NCBI RefSeq assembly: GCF_001005295.1
Contig: NZ_LBMK01000003.1
Coordinates: 350,373 to 414,372, forward strand
Source of the DNA: Streptomyces yangpuensis
GTDB taxonomy: Bacteria; Actinomycetota; Actinomycetes; Streptomycetales; Streptomycetaceae
Length of the DNA stretch: 64,000 bases
Direction of reading: 5' to 3'
The notes beneath the pieces are model-generated. The model searched no databases and was not told the DNA's origin. It worked only from the letters and a program-made list of their open reading frames with translations. The position numbers and the translations under genes are program-made. Within the stretch, counting starts at the first letter, position 1; every line of letters starts with the position of its first letter. Positions 8,896 through 19,187 of the stretch are shown piece by piece.

Positions 8896-9675
8896 GTGCG
8901 CGCCTCGCTGATCCAAATCGCGGTGAACGAGGGCGAGTCGGTATCTTCCCGACGCGCCCGCGTGGCCGATCTCGTACGGGAACAGGACGATTCCGATCTC
9001 GTCGTGCTGCCCGAGCTGTGGACGGTCGGCGCCTTCGCCTACGAGCAGTTCGAGACGGAGGCCGAGCCGCTGGACGGGCCGACCTACGAGGTCATGTCGA
9101 AGGCGGCGGCCGACGCCGGGGTCTGGCTGCACGCGGGCTCGGTCGTGGAGCGCGCGGGCGACGGCTCCCTCTACAACACCGCCCTGGTCCTCTCCCCGGC
9201 CGGCGAGCTGGCCGCCACCTACCGCAAGATCCACCGCTTCGGCTTCGACCAGGGCGAGGCGGTCCTCATGTCCGCCGGTGATTCGCTGACCACGGTGGAG
9301 CTGCCGGAGCAGACCCTCGGCATCGCCACCTGCTACGACCTGCGCTTCCCGGAGCTGTTCCGCGGCCTGGTCGACGCCGGGGCCACCACGATGATCGTCG
9401 CCGCCGGCTGGCCCGCGCGCCGCCGCGCGCACTGGACGCTGCTGAGCCGGGCGCGCGCCGTGGAGGACCAGTCGTACGTCCTGGCGTGCGGGCTGGCCGG
9501 TACCCACGCGGGCGTCGAACAGGCCGGGCACAGTCTGGTCGTGGACCCCTGGGGCGAGATCCTGGCGGAGGCGGGTCCCGGCGAGGAGGTCCTCACGGTG
9601 GACCTGGACCCGGCCAGGGTCGCCGAGACGCGCGCGCAGTTCCCGGCCCTCAAGGACCGCCGCCTGGGCCGCTGA
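8896..9675 (+). CDS. Carbon-nitrogen hydrolase (nitrilase superfamily)
   Basis: A 259-residue amidase-type enzyme that hydrolyses C-N bonds of amides or carbamoyl compounds. The Glu-Lys-Cys triad is visible: Glu40 in VVLPELW, Lys111 in YRKIHRFG and Cys146 in ATCYDLRFPE. The start is GTG at 8896, because the conserved first strand (RASLIQIAV) follows immediately. Length is normal for the omega-amidase-like branch; the substrate is not determined. It is a single gene followed by a convergent membrane protein gene. Confidence 0.9.
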   Translation: MRASLIQIAVNEGESVSSRRARVADLVREQDDSDLVVLPELWTVGAFAYEQFETEAEPLDGPTYEVMSKAAADAGVWLHAGSVVERAGDGSLYNTALVLSPAGELAATYRKIHRFGFDQGEAVLMSAGDSLTTVELPEQTLGIATCYDLRFPELFRGLVDAGATTMIVAAGWPARRRAHWTLLSRARAVEDQSYVLACGLAGTHAGVEQAGHSLVVDPWGEILAEAGPGEEVLTVDLDPARVAETRAQFPALKDRRLGR

Positions 9676-9700
9676 CGCCGACCCGATCGCGGGCAGCCGG

Positions 9701-10072
9701 TCAGCCGGACAGGGTCCAGAACCAGACCGCGAGAGCGGTCGGAACCGGGCACGCCACCGCGCCCAGGAGCAGCATCCGGGTGGACGCGGCCAGGTCACGG
9801 ACCCGGGGTGCGCGGGCCAGGGCGGTGATCCCGGCGGCGCCCGCCGGGATCAGCAGGACCGGCAGGACCAGCCCGGCGGCGGGCTCCCCGGCCGCGGCGG
9901 TCCAGAGCAGCGCGATGCAGGCGAGGCCGCCGACCAGGCAGACCGAGAGGGCGGTGACCGTCCACAGCAGGGCGGCGAGCACGACGACGGCGGGCCGTTC
10001 CCTGCGGACGGGCCGCGCGGGCTGCGCGGGCTGCCACGGACCGTACAGGGCCGCGTGGGTGCTGGGGTTCAC
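9701..10072 (-). CDS. Small membrane protein
   Basis: About 123 residues with a cytoplasmic proline-rich head (YGPWQPAQPARPVRR) and three or four hydrophobic helices, starting with VVVLAALLWTVTALSVCL. The GTG at 10072 was chosen because AAGGAA lies at the right distance; an upstream ATG in frame would add arginine-rich sequence. I do not recognise a family. Confidence 0.65.
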   Translation of the reverse strand: MNPSTHAALYGPWQPAQPARPVRRERPAVVVLAALLWTVTALSVCLVGGLACIALLWTAAAGEPAAGLVLPVLLIPAGAAGITALARAPRVRDLAASTRMLLLGAVACPVPTALAVWFWTLSG

Positions 10073-10318
10073 CGTGGGTTCCTTCCGTCGTGCCGTGGTC
10101 TTGTGCTGCCGCGGTCTCGTGGTCCCGCCGACGTCCACGATCCTCGCCGCCGGCCCGCCGCCGCGGCATGAGCGCGGATGCTCACTTCCCCCGGGCCGCG
10201 TACTCAGTCGCCCTCGATCCAGCCGTCGTCCCCGATGGTCAGTCGTCCCGGATGGCCAGCATTTTGTCCCGAACGAGGTATTTCATGCGGTCATCAGTGC
10301 CCGCGATAGGTTGCCCTC

Positions 10319-11119
10319 ATGCCCCTGCTCTACGTGACCGACCTGGCGTACCCCGCTCGCGGCCGCCGCTACTGCGACGAGGACATATTCCTCACCTCGC
10401 GCCTGCGCGAGCACTTCGCTCTGGCCCTGTGCCACCCCGCCGACGCCCGCGCCCTGATGTCCGGCTTCGACGCCGTGATCGTCCGCAACAGCGGCCCGGT
10501 CCTGCACTACCAGGAGGAGTACGACGCCTTCCGTGCCGCCGCCCTGGCCGCCGGCACGCCCGTCTACAACCCCCTCACCGGCCGCGCCGACATGGCCGGC
10601 AAGCAGTACCTGCTCGACCTCACGGCCGCCGGCTACCCGGTCATCCCGACCGTCGACGACCCGGTCCGGCTCGGCGAGCTGCCGCAGGTGCCCGAGTACG
10701 TGGTCAAGCCGAAGCGGGGCGCCGACTCCATCGGCCTCACCTTCACCGCCACGCCCGACGGCCCGGCCGGGGACGTGCTGATCCAGCCGCGCATCGACTT
10801 CGCGTACGAGGTGTCCTTCTACTTCGTCGACGACACCTTCCAGTACGCGCTCCACGCCCCGGACCCGGCCCGCCGCTGGGAGCTGCGCCCGTACGAGCCG
10901 ACGGGCGAGGACCTGGCCTTCGCCCGCTCCTTCGTCGAGTGGAACACCCTCTCCCACGGCATCCAGCGGGTGGACGCCTGCCGGGCCCCCTCCGGTGAAC
11001 TGCTCCTCGTCGAGCTGGAGGACCTCAATCCGTACCTGTCCCTCGCCCTCGTCCCCGCAGGGGTCCAGGACGCCTTCGTCGCCTCGCTCGCCGGATCCCT
11101 GCGCTCCTTCCTCGGCTGA
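10319..11119 (+). CDS. ATP-grasp domain protein
   Basis: A 266-residue protein with the layout of ATP-grasp carboxylate-amine/thiol ligases. There is an N-terminal Rossmann-like part (DAVIVRNSGPVLH), a central nucleotide-binding strand with the conserved lysine (EYVVKPKRGADSIG) and a C-terminal Mg-binding E-x-N motif (LLVELEDLNPY). It resembles RimK/glutathione synthetase-like enzymes; the acceptor is unknown. TAGGTT ends six bases before the ATG, so it is probably leaderless. DUF4240 follows after 28 bases on the same strand. Confidence 0.75.
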   Translation: MPLLYVTDLAYPARGRRYCDEDIFLTSRLREHFALALCHPADARALMSGFDAVIVRNSGPVLHYQEEYDAFRAAALAAGTPVYNPLTGRADMAGKQYLLDLTAAGYPVIPTVDDPVRLGELPQVPEYVVKPKRGADSIGLTFTATPDGPAGDVLIQPRIDFAYEVSFYFVDDTFQYALHAPDPARRWELRPYEPTGEDLAFARSFVEWNTLSHGIQRVDACRAPSGELLLVELEDLNPYLSLALVPAGVQDAFVASLAGSLRSFLG

Positions 11120-11147
11120 TGTCAGTGCCGGGTGCCAGGCTCTGCGC

Positions 11148-11717
11148 ATGGACACGCAGACGTTCTGGCAGTTGATCGAGACGGCGCGCGCGGACACGGC
11201 GGCGGACCCGGTGGCGGAGGGGGAAGCGGGCCAGGACGCGGAGCGGGACGCGGTGGCGCGGCGGGCCGCGGAGCTGCTCGCGGCCCGCCCGGAGGCGGAG
11301 ATGCTCGCGGCCCAGCAGGTGCTGTGGGACCTGCTCGCCGAGTCCTACCGCAGCCCGCTCTGGGCCGCCGCCTACATGATCAACGGCGGCTGCTCGGACG
11401 ACGGCTTCGACTACTTCCGCGGCTGGCTCCTCACCCAGGGCCGGGAGGTCTTCGACGCCGCCCTGGCAGCCCCGGACTCCCTCGCGGAGCACCCCGCGGT
11501 CCGCGAAGCGGCGGCGGAGGGCCTGGATCTGGAGGACGAGGAGGCGCTCTCGATCGCGTGGACCGCGTACGAGACCGCCACCGGCCGTGAACTCCCCTCG
11601 GACTCCTTCACGATCAGCTACCCGCCCCTGGACCCGGCCTGGGACTTCGACTTCGACGACGAGGCCGAGCTGGCCGCCCGGCTGCCGCGCCTGAGCGCCC
11701 TGTTCGGCGACGCGTAG
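11148..11717 (+). CDS. DUF4240 domain protein
   Basis: A 189-residue acidic, soluble protein. The N-terminal MDTQTFWQLIETAR and the central YMINGGCSDDGFDYFRGWLL are characteristic of DUF4240, a family of unknown function with some sequence relation to WGR/DUF-type immunity proteins. A CAGGCT box six bases before the ATG suggests its own leaderless promoter despite the close upstream gene. A short GC hairpin (11749-11764) lies between it and the convergent flavoprotein gene. Confidence 0.75.
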   Translation: MDTQTFWQLIETARADTAADPVAEGEAGQDAERDAVARRAAELLAARPEAEMLAAQQVLWDLLAESYRSPLWAAAYMINGGCSDDGFDYFRGWLLTQGREVFDAALAAPDSLAEHPAVREAAAEGLDLEDEEALSIAWTAYETATGRELPSDSFTISYPPLDPAWDFDFDDEAELAARLPRLSALFGDA

Positions 11718-11775
11718 TCCGGCTGCCGGCTGCCGAGCCGTGGGGCCGGCGGCCTGTCGGCCGCGGGCCGCCCGG

Positions 11776-12441
11776 CTACTCGTAGCGGTACAGCAGCGAC
11801 TCGCGTTCCTGCCGGCGGACGTCCTCGATCGTCAGCCCGGGCATGTCCAGGTGGGAGAGCGTGACCTCGGCGGAGCTCGGGGCGGCGTCCTCGGCGAGCC
11901 ACTGTCCGGGCTGCCACGCGCCGCTGCGCAGGAACGCCTTCGGGCAGTGCTGGTACGCCTCCTCGACGCCGACGACGATCGCGCTGCGCGGCGGTCTGCC
12001 GACGGCGGTCAGCTGCTCCAGCAGCCGCGGATCGGCGCTGATGCAGGCCCGGCCGTTCACGCGCAGCGTGGTGGCCCGGCCCGGGATGACGAAGATCAGC
12101 CCGGCCCGGCCCGTCTCCACGATGTTGTGGGCGGTGTCGAGCCGCTTGTTGCCGGTGGCGTCGGGGATCGCCAGGGTGAACTCGTCGAGGACGGCGACGA
12201 ATCCGGGCGGCCCGCCCCGGGGCGTCACGTCGCATGTCCCCTCGGCCCCGGCGCTCGCGACGAACACCAGCGACGACCGTCCGATGACCGCGCGGGCGGC
12301 GTCGTGGATCCGGTCGACGCTCTTGCGGCGGGCCATCTCCCCCGGATCCTCGTACAGTTCGCGCAACTGCCCGGTGCTGCTTACGGCGTCGGCGTTCAGG
12401 GCCTCGAATGTCCGCCCGCTCGGCGGAGTGCTGTCCGTCAC
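11776..12441 (-). CDS. Pyridoxamine phosphate oxidase-like flavoprotein (MSMEG_1061 type)
   Basis: A 221-residue split-barrel protein. The segment SLVFVASAGAEGTCDVTPRGGPPGFV and the later NKRLDTAHNIVETGRAGLIF match the FMN-dependent MSMEG_1061-type branch of the PNPOx superfamily, about twice the size of the F420 branch. C-terminal AYQHCPKAFLRSGAW is also typical. The reaction is unknown. It starts with GTG and has TAGCGT eight bases upstream, so it may be leaderless. A TetR regulator lies 28 bases upstream on the same strand and could be cotranscribed. Confidence 0.8.
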   Translation of the reverse strand: MTDSTPPSGRTFEALNADAVSSTGQLRELYEDPGEMARRKSVDRIHDAARAVIGRSSLVFVASAGAEGTCDVTPRGGPPGFVAVLDEFTLAIPDATGNKRLDTAHNIVETGRAGLIFVIPGRATTLRVNGRACISADPRLLEQLTAVGRPPRSAIVVGVEEAYQHCPKAFLRSGAWQPGQWLAEDAAPSSAEVTLSHLDMPGLTIEDVRRQERESLLYRYE

Positions 12442-12469
12442 GCCCCCGCACGCTACCGGCTGGGGCGCG

Positions 12470-13075
12470 TCAAGGCCCGGTGAAGGCGCCGGCCCGGGCC
12501 GCCAGGGCGGCGGTGCGGGCGGCGGTGGCCGGGAGGTGCGGGTCCGGCGGCGTGCCCAGCAGGACCAGCTCGTGGTACACCGGCGCGGTCGCCGCGACCA
12601 GCAGCTCCCGGGACCGGGTGCCCGGCGGTAGTTCGCCCCGCTCCTCGGCGCGTACCGCGACCACCGCGCAGCGGGCGTACCGGTCCTCCCAGAAGGCCCG
12701 CAGTGCCCGCGCGGCCTGCGCCGAGCGGAACGACGCGGCGATCAGCGCCGTGGTCAGCGGGGGATCGGCGGCGACCCCGGCCAGGATCTCCTCGTTCAGC
12801 GCCGTCAGATCGCCCTCCAGCGTCCCGGTGTCGGCCGGCTCCCAGCCGTCGTCGCCCGCCGCGTCCAGGAGGTCGGCCAGCAGCCCGCCGATGTCCCGCC
12901 AGCGGCGGTAGACGGTGGTGCGGTGCACTCCGGCCCGTTCGGCCACGGCGTCGACGGTCAGTCCGTCGTACCCGTGCTCGACCAGCTGCGCTCCGGTGGC
13001 TTCGAGGACCTGGGCGCGGACCCGGGCGCTGCGTCCTCCCGGACGAGAACCGCTTGCGGAGGTGGTGGTTGGCAT
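12470..13075 (-). CDS. TetR-family transcriptional regulator
   Basis: A 201-residue repressor. Residues ~15-65 form the TetR helix-turn-helix (VDAVAERAGVHRTTVYRRWRD), and the rest is the helical ligand-binding and dimerisation domain, similar to TetR_C_11-type domains. The ATG at 13075 follows TAGAAT by six bases, a near-consensus leaderless promoter. It is divergent from the ABC-F/streptogramin lyase pair, with an imperfect TAACGCAA...TCGCTTTA palindrome covering the short intergenic space. It is the obvious candidate repressor of that pair. Confidence 0.88.
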   Translation of the reverse strand: MPTTTSASGSRPGGRSARVRAQVLEATGAQLVEHGYDGLTVDAVAERAGVHRTTVYRRWRDIGGLLADLLDAAGDDGWEPADTGTLEGDLTALNEEILAGVAADPPLTTALIAASFRSAQAARALRAFWEDRYARCAVVAVRAEERGELPPGTRSRELLVAATAPVYHELVLLGTPPDPHLPATAARTAALAARAGAFTGP

Positions 13076-13085
13076 GTCAGCATTC

Positions 13086-13107
13086 TAACGCAACAGTCGT
13101 CGCTTTA
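13086..13107. promoter_or_regulatory. Candidate TetR operator between divergent genes
   Basis: TAACGCAA, six bases, TCGCTTTA forms an imperfect inverted repeat (6 of 8 positions symmetric). TAACGCAA/TTGCGTTA half-sites are common for TetR repressors in actinomycetes. The site overlaps the -10 box of the tetR gene and lies directly upstream of the ABC-F reading frame, so one bound dimer would block both. Confidence 0.5.
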
Positions 13108-13114
13108 GGGAGTC

Positions 13115-14766
<1,652 letters not shown>

Positions 14767-14770
<4 letters not shown>

Positions 14771-15669
14771 CGAACACCCCCACCGCCACCGCCCTCCCTG
14801 TGGCCGCTGCCGGCGAAGGCCCCTACTCGCTCACCGCCGGCCCCGACGGCGCCCTGTGGACCACCCTCGTGCACGCGGGCGCGCTCGCCCGGGTCACCAC
14901 CGCCGGCGAGGTCACCCGGTACGACACGGGAGCCGCCGACTGCGGGCCCTGCGTCATCACCGCGGGCCCCGACGGCGCACTGTGGTTCACCCGCTCCCGG
15001 GACCACCGCATCGGCCGCGTCACGGTGTCGGGGGAGCTCGGCGCGTACGACCTGCCCACCCCCGGCAGCGGCCCGTTCGGCATCGCCGCGGGCCCCGACG
15101 GCGCGCTCTGGTACACCGCCCTGCACGCCGACCGCATCGGCCGCATCACCCCGGCCGGCGAGGTCACCGAATACCCGCTGCCGGTGCGGGACGCCTTCGC
15201 CTCCTTCATCACACCCGGCCCGGACGGGGCGCTGTGGTTCACCCTCAACCGGGCCAACGCCGTCGGCCGCATCACCACCGACGGCCGGATCACCCTCCAC
15301 CCGCTGCCCACCCCCGACGCCGGCCCCGTCGGCATCACGGCGGGCGCCGACGGCGCGCTGTGGTGCGCGGAGATCGGCGTCGGGCGGATCGCCCGGATCA
15401 CCACCGCGGGCGAGGTCACCGAGTACCCGCTGCCCGACCCGGCCTGCCGGCCGCACGCCATCACGGCGGGCCCGGACGGCCGGTGCTGGTTCACCGCGTG
15501 GGGCACGAACCGGGTGGGCGCGATCACCCCCGACGGCCGCATCGAGGAACACCCCCTCCCGGCCCCCGGCGCGGAACCCCACGGCCTCGCCTTCGCCCCG
15601 GACGGTGCCCTGTACGTCGCCCAGGAATCGGGCCACCTGGCCCGCCTGCCCCTGCCTCAACCAAGGTGA
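14767..15669 (+). CDS. vgb: Virginiamycin B lyase (streptogramin B inactivation)
   Basis: A 300-residue seven-bladed beta-propeller built from repeats of the form AGPDGALWFT plus NRIGRIT. Vgb linearises streptogramin B by eliminating its ester bond. The catalytic residues I recall for staphylococcal Vgb (Tyr18, His228, Glu268, His270) fall here at Tyr20, His230 (RPHAITAG), Glu270 and His272 (GAEPHGLAF), all with the same +2 offset, so the enzyme looks intact. It is coupled by GTGA to an ABC-F protein and sits under a divergent TetR. The set reads as a streptogramin/macrolide-type self-protection cassette. Confidence 0.85.
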
Positions 15670-15678
15670 TCACTGTGC

Positions 15679-15695
15679 GGAGGGCCAGTCCCTCC
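15679..15695 (+). terminator. Short hairpin after the lyase gene
   Basis: GGAGGG and CCCTCC flank a five-base loop 9 bases after the vgb stop codon. It is short for a terminator but is the only hairpin before the next gene. Confidence 0.35.
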
Positions 15696-15755
15696 ACGGC
15701 TGCAACTCCGTGATATGCAGGGGCAGCTGACAAATAATCACTGACGGGGGGACGT

Positions 15756-16403
15756 GTGATGACGCTTCGAACGATGCGGGCCGCGACCATGGGGTTGACG
15801 CTCACACTGGCACTGGTGGGCTGCTCGGACGGAAGCAGCGGTGGTGCCGGAGGAGGTGCCGGCGGTGGTGCCGGTGGCAACCGTGCCGCAGAGGCCCCGT
15901 TCGACCCAACTCGGCTGGCCCAGGCCGTCCCGAGCAAGCTGGCCGCCCCGAAGGGCTGGAAAGGGGAAGAGCCGCTGGTCCGGAGCGGGGGCCAGGCTCA
16001 GAAGGTCTGCGAGCAGGCGGCCCGATTCAGCTGTGTCGGGCTCACCGCGATGGGCGGCAGCCGGTACAGGCCGGAGAAGACCGATCAGACCGAATCGTTC
16101 GTGGACTTCCAACTCCTCGCCTACGACTCGGTCGACAACGCCAGGGTGGGCATGAAGGCGCTGGCCGCCGACGTCCGCAAGGGCAAGTCCGACGGCCTCA
16201 AGCCGCTGACCGTCGATGCGGGCGCCGACGAGACGGATGCCTACGCGTATGAGACCCGCCCGGGCGTGGTGCTGCGTGTCGGGACCGTGGTGGCGTTCGT
16301 GTTCGGCGAATCCCTGCCCCAGGACCATGACCTGCAGTCCTTCGCCACCTTCCAGGTCCAGCGCATCAACACCACTGCGACAGGCAAGAACCCCGACGCA
16401 TAG
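15756..16403 (+). CDS. Secreted lipoprotein, unknown function
   Basis: A protein of about 215 residues with a short signal peptide ending in the lipobox LALVGC, so it should be lipid-anchored outside the membrane. A glycine-rich linker (SGGAGGGAGG) leads to a globular domain of ~150 residues with two cysteines (VCEQAARFSC) that could form a disulphide. The frame allows GTG at 15756 or ATG at 15759; GGGGGGA precedes both. No recognised domain. It converges on the Uma2 gene with 7 bases between stops. Confidence 0.75.
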   Translation: MMTLRTMRAATMGLTLTLALVGCSDGSSGGAGGGAGGGAGGNRAAEAPFDPTRLAQAVPSKLAAPKGWKGEEPLVRSGGQAQKVCEQAARFSCVGLTAMGGSRYRPEKTDQTESFVDFQLLAYDSVDNARVGMKALAADVRKGKSDGLKPLTVDAGADETDAYAYETRPGVVLRVGTVVAFVFGESLPQDHDLQSFATFQVQRINTTATGKNPDA

Positions 16404-16410
16404 GGGCCGT

Positions 16411-16965
16411 TTAGAGGCCACCGGTGTCGAGGTCGACGTCGAACGGCTCCGGCAGCCGCACGACCGTCCCGAACGGATGCGGCCCGTCCACCTTGGTGTA
16501 CCCCAGGCTCCCGGGCTCGGCGAACAGGGTGACGGACCGCTCCAGCCGGTCGACGAGCAGATAGAGCGGCGCGCCGTACTCGGCGTACCGCCTCCGCTTC
16601 ACGATGCGATCCGTCTCGGCACTCGACTCCGAGGCGACCTCGGCCACGAGGAGGGTCTGCCCGGGTACGAGGGCGCCCGCTCCGCGCGTCAGGGACTCGG
16701 GTACGACGGCAAGGTCGGGGACGTACCAGTTCGGCGAGCCCGGCAGGTCCAGATCCCCGGAGCCGGCGACGCACCTCAGCCGCTCCGCGGCCCCGGACAG
16801 CTGCGCCCGCAGGACGTCCCGTGTCCGCTCGTGGTCCCAGCCGTACGACAGAGGGTCGATGACGCCTTCGACCACCTCCGCCCGCCCTCCGCGAACCCGC
16901 TGTACCGCGTACTTCAGAGCCCGCTCGGCGTCGACCCCGTCGCCGTACTCCCGTGGGGAGACCAT
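16411..16965 (-). CDS. Uma2 family protein (restriction endonuclease-like fold)
   Basis: A 184-residue protein with the DUF820/Uma2 pattern: PDLAVVPES, LLVAEVASESSAETDRIVK with the K-x3-Y-x3-G continuation (KRRRYAEYGAPLYLLVD). The fold is that of PD-(D/E)XK nucleases, and the acidic and lysine residues are present, but the role of these proteins, very abundant in Streptomyces, is unknown. The start at 16965 was taken because the codon usage and motif spacing begin there. A small frameshifted gene lies just upstream. Confidence 0.8.
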   Translation of the reverse strand: MVSPREYGDGVDAERALKYAVQRVRGGRAEVVEGVIDPLSYGWDHERTRDVLRAQLSGAAERLRCVAGSGDLDLPGSPNWYVPDLAVVPESLTRGAGALVPGQTLLVAEVASESSAETDRIVKRRRYAEYGAPLYLLVDRLERSVTLFAEPGSLGYTKVDGPHPFGTVVRLPEPFDVDLDTGGL

Positions 16966-17000
16966 CCCGCCAGACTCCCACGGGCTCCCGCCTGCCGTCG

Positions 17001-17239
17001 TCACCCCTGCGGGTGCTCGTCCTCGTCCTCGTACGGGGGGATGGTCCAGCGCAGCACCGCCAGGCCTGAGGCGTCGCCGGTCAGCGTGACGGGGTAGACC
17101 TGCCCGTACTCCCGTGCGCCGCCCGGCCGGACAGCGGCCGCCCGGTCTCCTGCCAGACGTCGATCCACCCGCCCATGCCGAGCACGAGCACCCCGGACGG
17201 CGCGGTGACGAACCCCAGATCGACGGCTGATTGCCCCAT
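17001..17239 (-). pseudogene. Small conserved-looking gene broken by a frameshift
   Basis: From ATG 17239 the frame reads MGQSAVDLGFVTAPSGVLVL then GMGGWIDVWQETGRPL, but around 17120-17135 it turns into serine/arginine-rich residues and stops at 17081. In the neighbouring frame the same strand continues as REYGQVYPVTLTGDASGLAV and TIPPYEDEDEHPQG to a TGA at 17001. Together they would give a ~79-residue protein. A one- or two-base indel, a sequencing error or a degraded gene would all explain it. The openness of the second frame alone is weak evidence, because it is also open antisense to the next gene. Confidence 0.45.
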
Positions 17240-17297
17240 GGGCGCATTGTCGTACGGGCGGGACGGGACCTTCACGGGCGGATGGCAAGCTTGAAGG

Positions 17298-19139
17298 ATG
17301 AACGATGCTGCCCCGGCGCCCACCCCCGCGCCCGCGCCCCGCCGTGCCCGTCTCCGTGCCCCCGAGCTGATCGGCAAGGGCGGCTGGATCAATACCGGCG
17401 GGAAGGATCTGAAGCTCGCCGACTTCCGAGGTCGCACATTGATCTTGGATTTTTGGACCTTCTGCTGCATTAACTGCCTGCATGTCCTCGACGAGCTGCG
17501 CGAGCTGGAGGAGAAGCACCGCGACACCGTCGTGATCGTCGGGGTGCACTCGCCGAAGTTCGTGCACGAGGCCGAGCACGCGGCCGTCGTGGACGCCGTC
17601 GAGCGCTACGAGGTGCACCACCCCGTCCTCGACGACCCCGAGCTCGCCACCTGGAAGCAGTACGCCGTGCGTGCGTGGCCCACGCTCGTCGTGATCGACC
17701 CCGAGGGGTACGTCGTCGCCCAGCACGCCGGCGAGGGGCACGCGCACGCCATCGCGAAGCTCGTCGAGGAGCTGGAGGCCGAGCACGAGGCCAAGGGCAC
17801 CCTGCGGCGCGGCGACGGCCCGTACGTGGCGCCCGAGCCCGTCGCGAGCGACCTGCGCTTCCCCGGCAAGGCGCTGCTCCTGCCCAGCGGGAACTTCCTC
17901 GTCTCGGACTCCACCCGGCACCAGCTGGTGGAGCTGGCCGCCGACGGGGAGAGCGTCGTACGCCGCATCGGCAGCGGCGAGCGCGGTTTCGGCGGCGACA
18001 GCTTCAGCGAGCCGCAGGGGCTGGCGCTGCTCCCGGACGGCCGGGTGGTCGTCGCCGACACCGTCAACCACGCGCTGCGCGTCCTCGACCTGGAGAGCGG
18101 GGCCGTGGAGACGGTCGCCGGGACCGGGCGGCAGTGGTGGCAGGGCTCGCCGACCTCCGGCCCGGCCCTGGAGGTGGACCTGTCGTCGCCGTGGGACGTG
18201 GCCTGGTGGCAGGGCAAGGTGTGGATCGCCATGGCCGGCGTCCACCAGCTGTGGACCTGGGACCCGGAGGCGGGGACCGTCGAGGTCGCCGCCGGCACCA
18301 CCAACGAGGGGCTGCACGACGGGCCGGCCGCCGAGGCCTGGTTCGCGCAGCCGTCCGGGCTCGCCGCCGCCGGGGACCGGCTGTGGGTCGCCGACTCCGA
18401 GACCAGTGCCCTGCGGTACGTCCACCCCACCGACACCGGGTACGCGGTCACCTCCGCCGTCGGCACCGGCCTGTTCGACTTCGGGCACCGGGACGGGGAC
18501 GCGGCCCAGGCCCTGCTCCAGCACCCGCTCGGGGTGACCGCCCTGCCCGACGGCTCGGTCGCGGTGTGCGACACGTACAACCACGCGCTGCGCCGCTACG
18601 ACCCCGCCACCGGGCAGGTCTCGACCCTGGCGACCGACCTGCGCGAGCCCAGCGACGCCGTGCTGGCCGGCGAGGACATCGTGGTCGTCGAGTCCGCCCG
18701 GCACCGCCTGACGCGGCTGCGGCTCCCGGAGGAGGCGGTAAGGGTGGACGCGGTCGCCCACCGTACCCAGCGGGCCGCCACCGAGGTGGCGCCCGGCACG
18801 CTGCGCCTGGACGTGGTCTTCCGGGCCCCGAGCGGGCAGAAGCTCGACACCCGCTACGGTCCCTCCACCCGCCTGCTGGTCTCCTCGACCCCGCCGGAGC
18901 TGCTGACGGGCGGCGAGGGCGCCGGGACCGACCTGTTCCGGGAGCTGGAGCTGAACCCGGCCGTCACCGAGGGCGTGCTGCACGTCTCGGCGATGGCCGC
19001 GTCCTGCGACGACGACCCGGCCAACGAGTACCCGGCCTGCCATGTCCACCAGCAGGACTGGGGCGTACCGGTCCGGGTCACCGCCGACGGCGCCGCCCGG
19101 CTGCCCCTCGTCCTGGCCGGGATGGACGACCAGCACTGA
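17298..19139 (+). CDS. Thioredoxin-like/NHL-repeat protein (NHLRC2-like)
   Basis: A 613-residue protein joining a TlpA-like thioredoxin domain (residues ~25-165, redox motif WTFCCINC, cis-proline VRAWPTLVV) to an NHL beta-propeller (~185-470, repeats such as PQGLALLPDGRVVVADTVNH) and a C-terminal beta domain. The same arrangement occurs in human NHLRC2. No signal peptide is seen, so it probably acts in the cytoplasm, perhaps as a thiol oxidoreductase with a protein-binding propeller. GAAGGA lies nine bases before the ATG. Confidence 0.88.
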   Translation: MNDAAPAPTPAPAPRRARLRAPELIGKGGWINTGGKDLKLADFRGRTLILDFWTFCCINCLHVLDELRELEEKHRDTVVIVGVHSPKFVHEAEHAAVVDAVERYEVHHPVLDDPELATWKQYAVRAWPTLVVIDPEGYVVAQHAGEGHAHAIAKLVEELEAEHEAKGTLRRGDGPYVAPEPVASDLRFPGKALLLPSGNFLVSDSTRHQLVELAADGESVVRRIGSGERGFGGDSFSEPQGLALLPDGRVVVADTVNHALRVLDLESGAVETVAGTGRQWWQGSPTSGPALEVDLSSPWDVAWWQGKVWIAMAGVHQLWTWDPEAGTVEVAAGTTNEGLHDGPAAEAWFAQPSGLAAAGDRLWVADSETSALRYVHPTDTGYAVTSAVGTGLFDFGHRDGDAAQALLQHPLGVTALPDGSVAVCDTYNHALRRYDPATGQVSTLATDLREPSDAVLAGEDIVVVESARHRLTRLRLPEEAVRVDAVAHRTQRAATEVAPGTLRLDVVFRAPSGQKLDTRYGPSTRLLVSSTPPELLTGGEGAGTDLFRELELNPAVTEGVLHVSAMAASCDDDPANEYPACHVHQQDWGVPVRVTADGAARLPLVLAGMDDQH

Positions 19140-19187
19140 CGACCAGCACTGGCGACCAGGACCGAGGCGGTCCGCCTTCCTGGGGGG

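Noticed and set aside
8892..8897. TAGTGT as -10 box of the nitrilase-family gene
   Set aside because: It would start transcription inside the conserved first beta-strand codons, so the true promoter must be further upstream.
17001..19136. A 711-codon minus-strand frame opposite the thioredoxin-NHL gene
   Set aside because: Shadow frame; only its last ~40 codons (17001-17120) may be part of a frameshifted gene.
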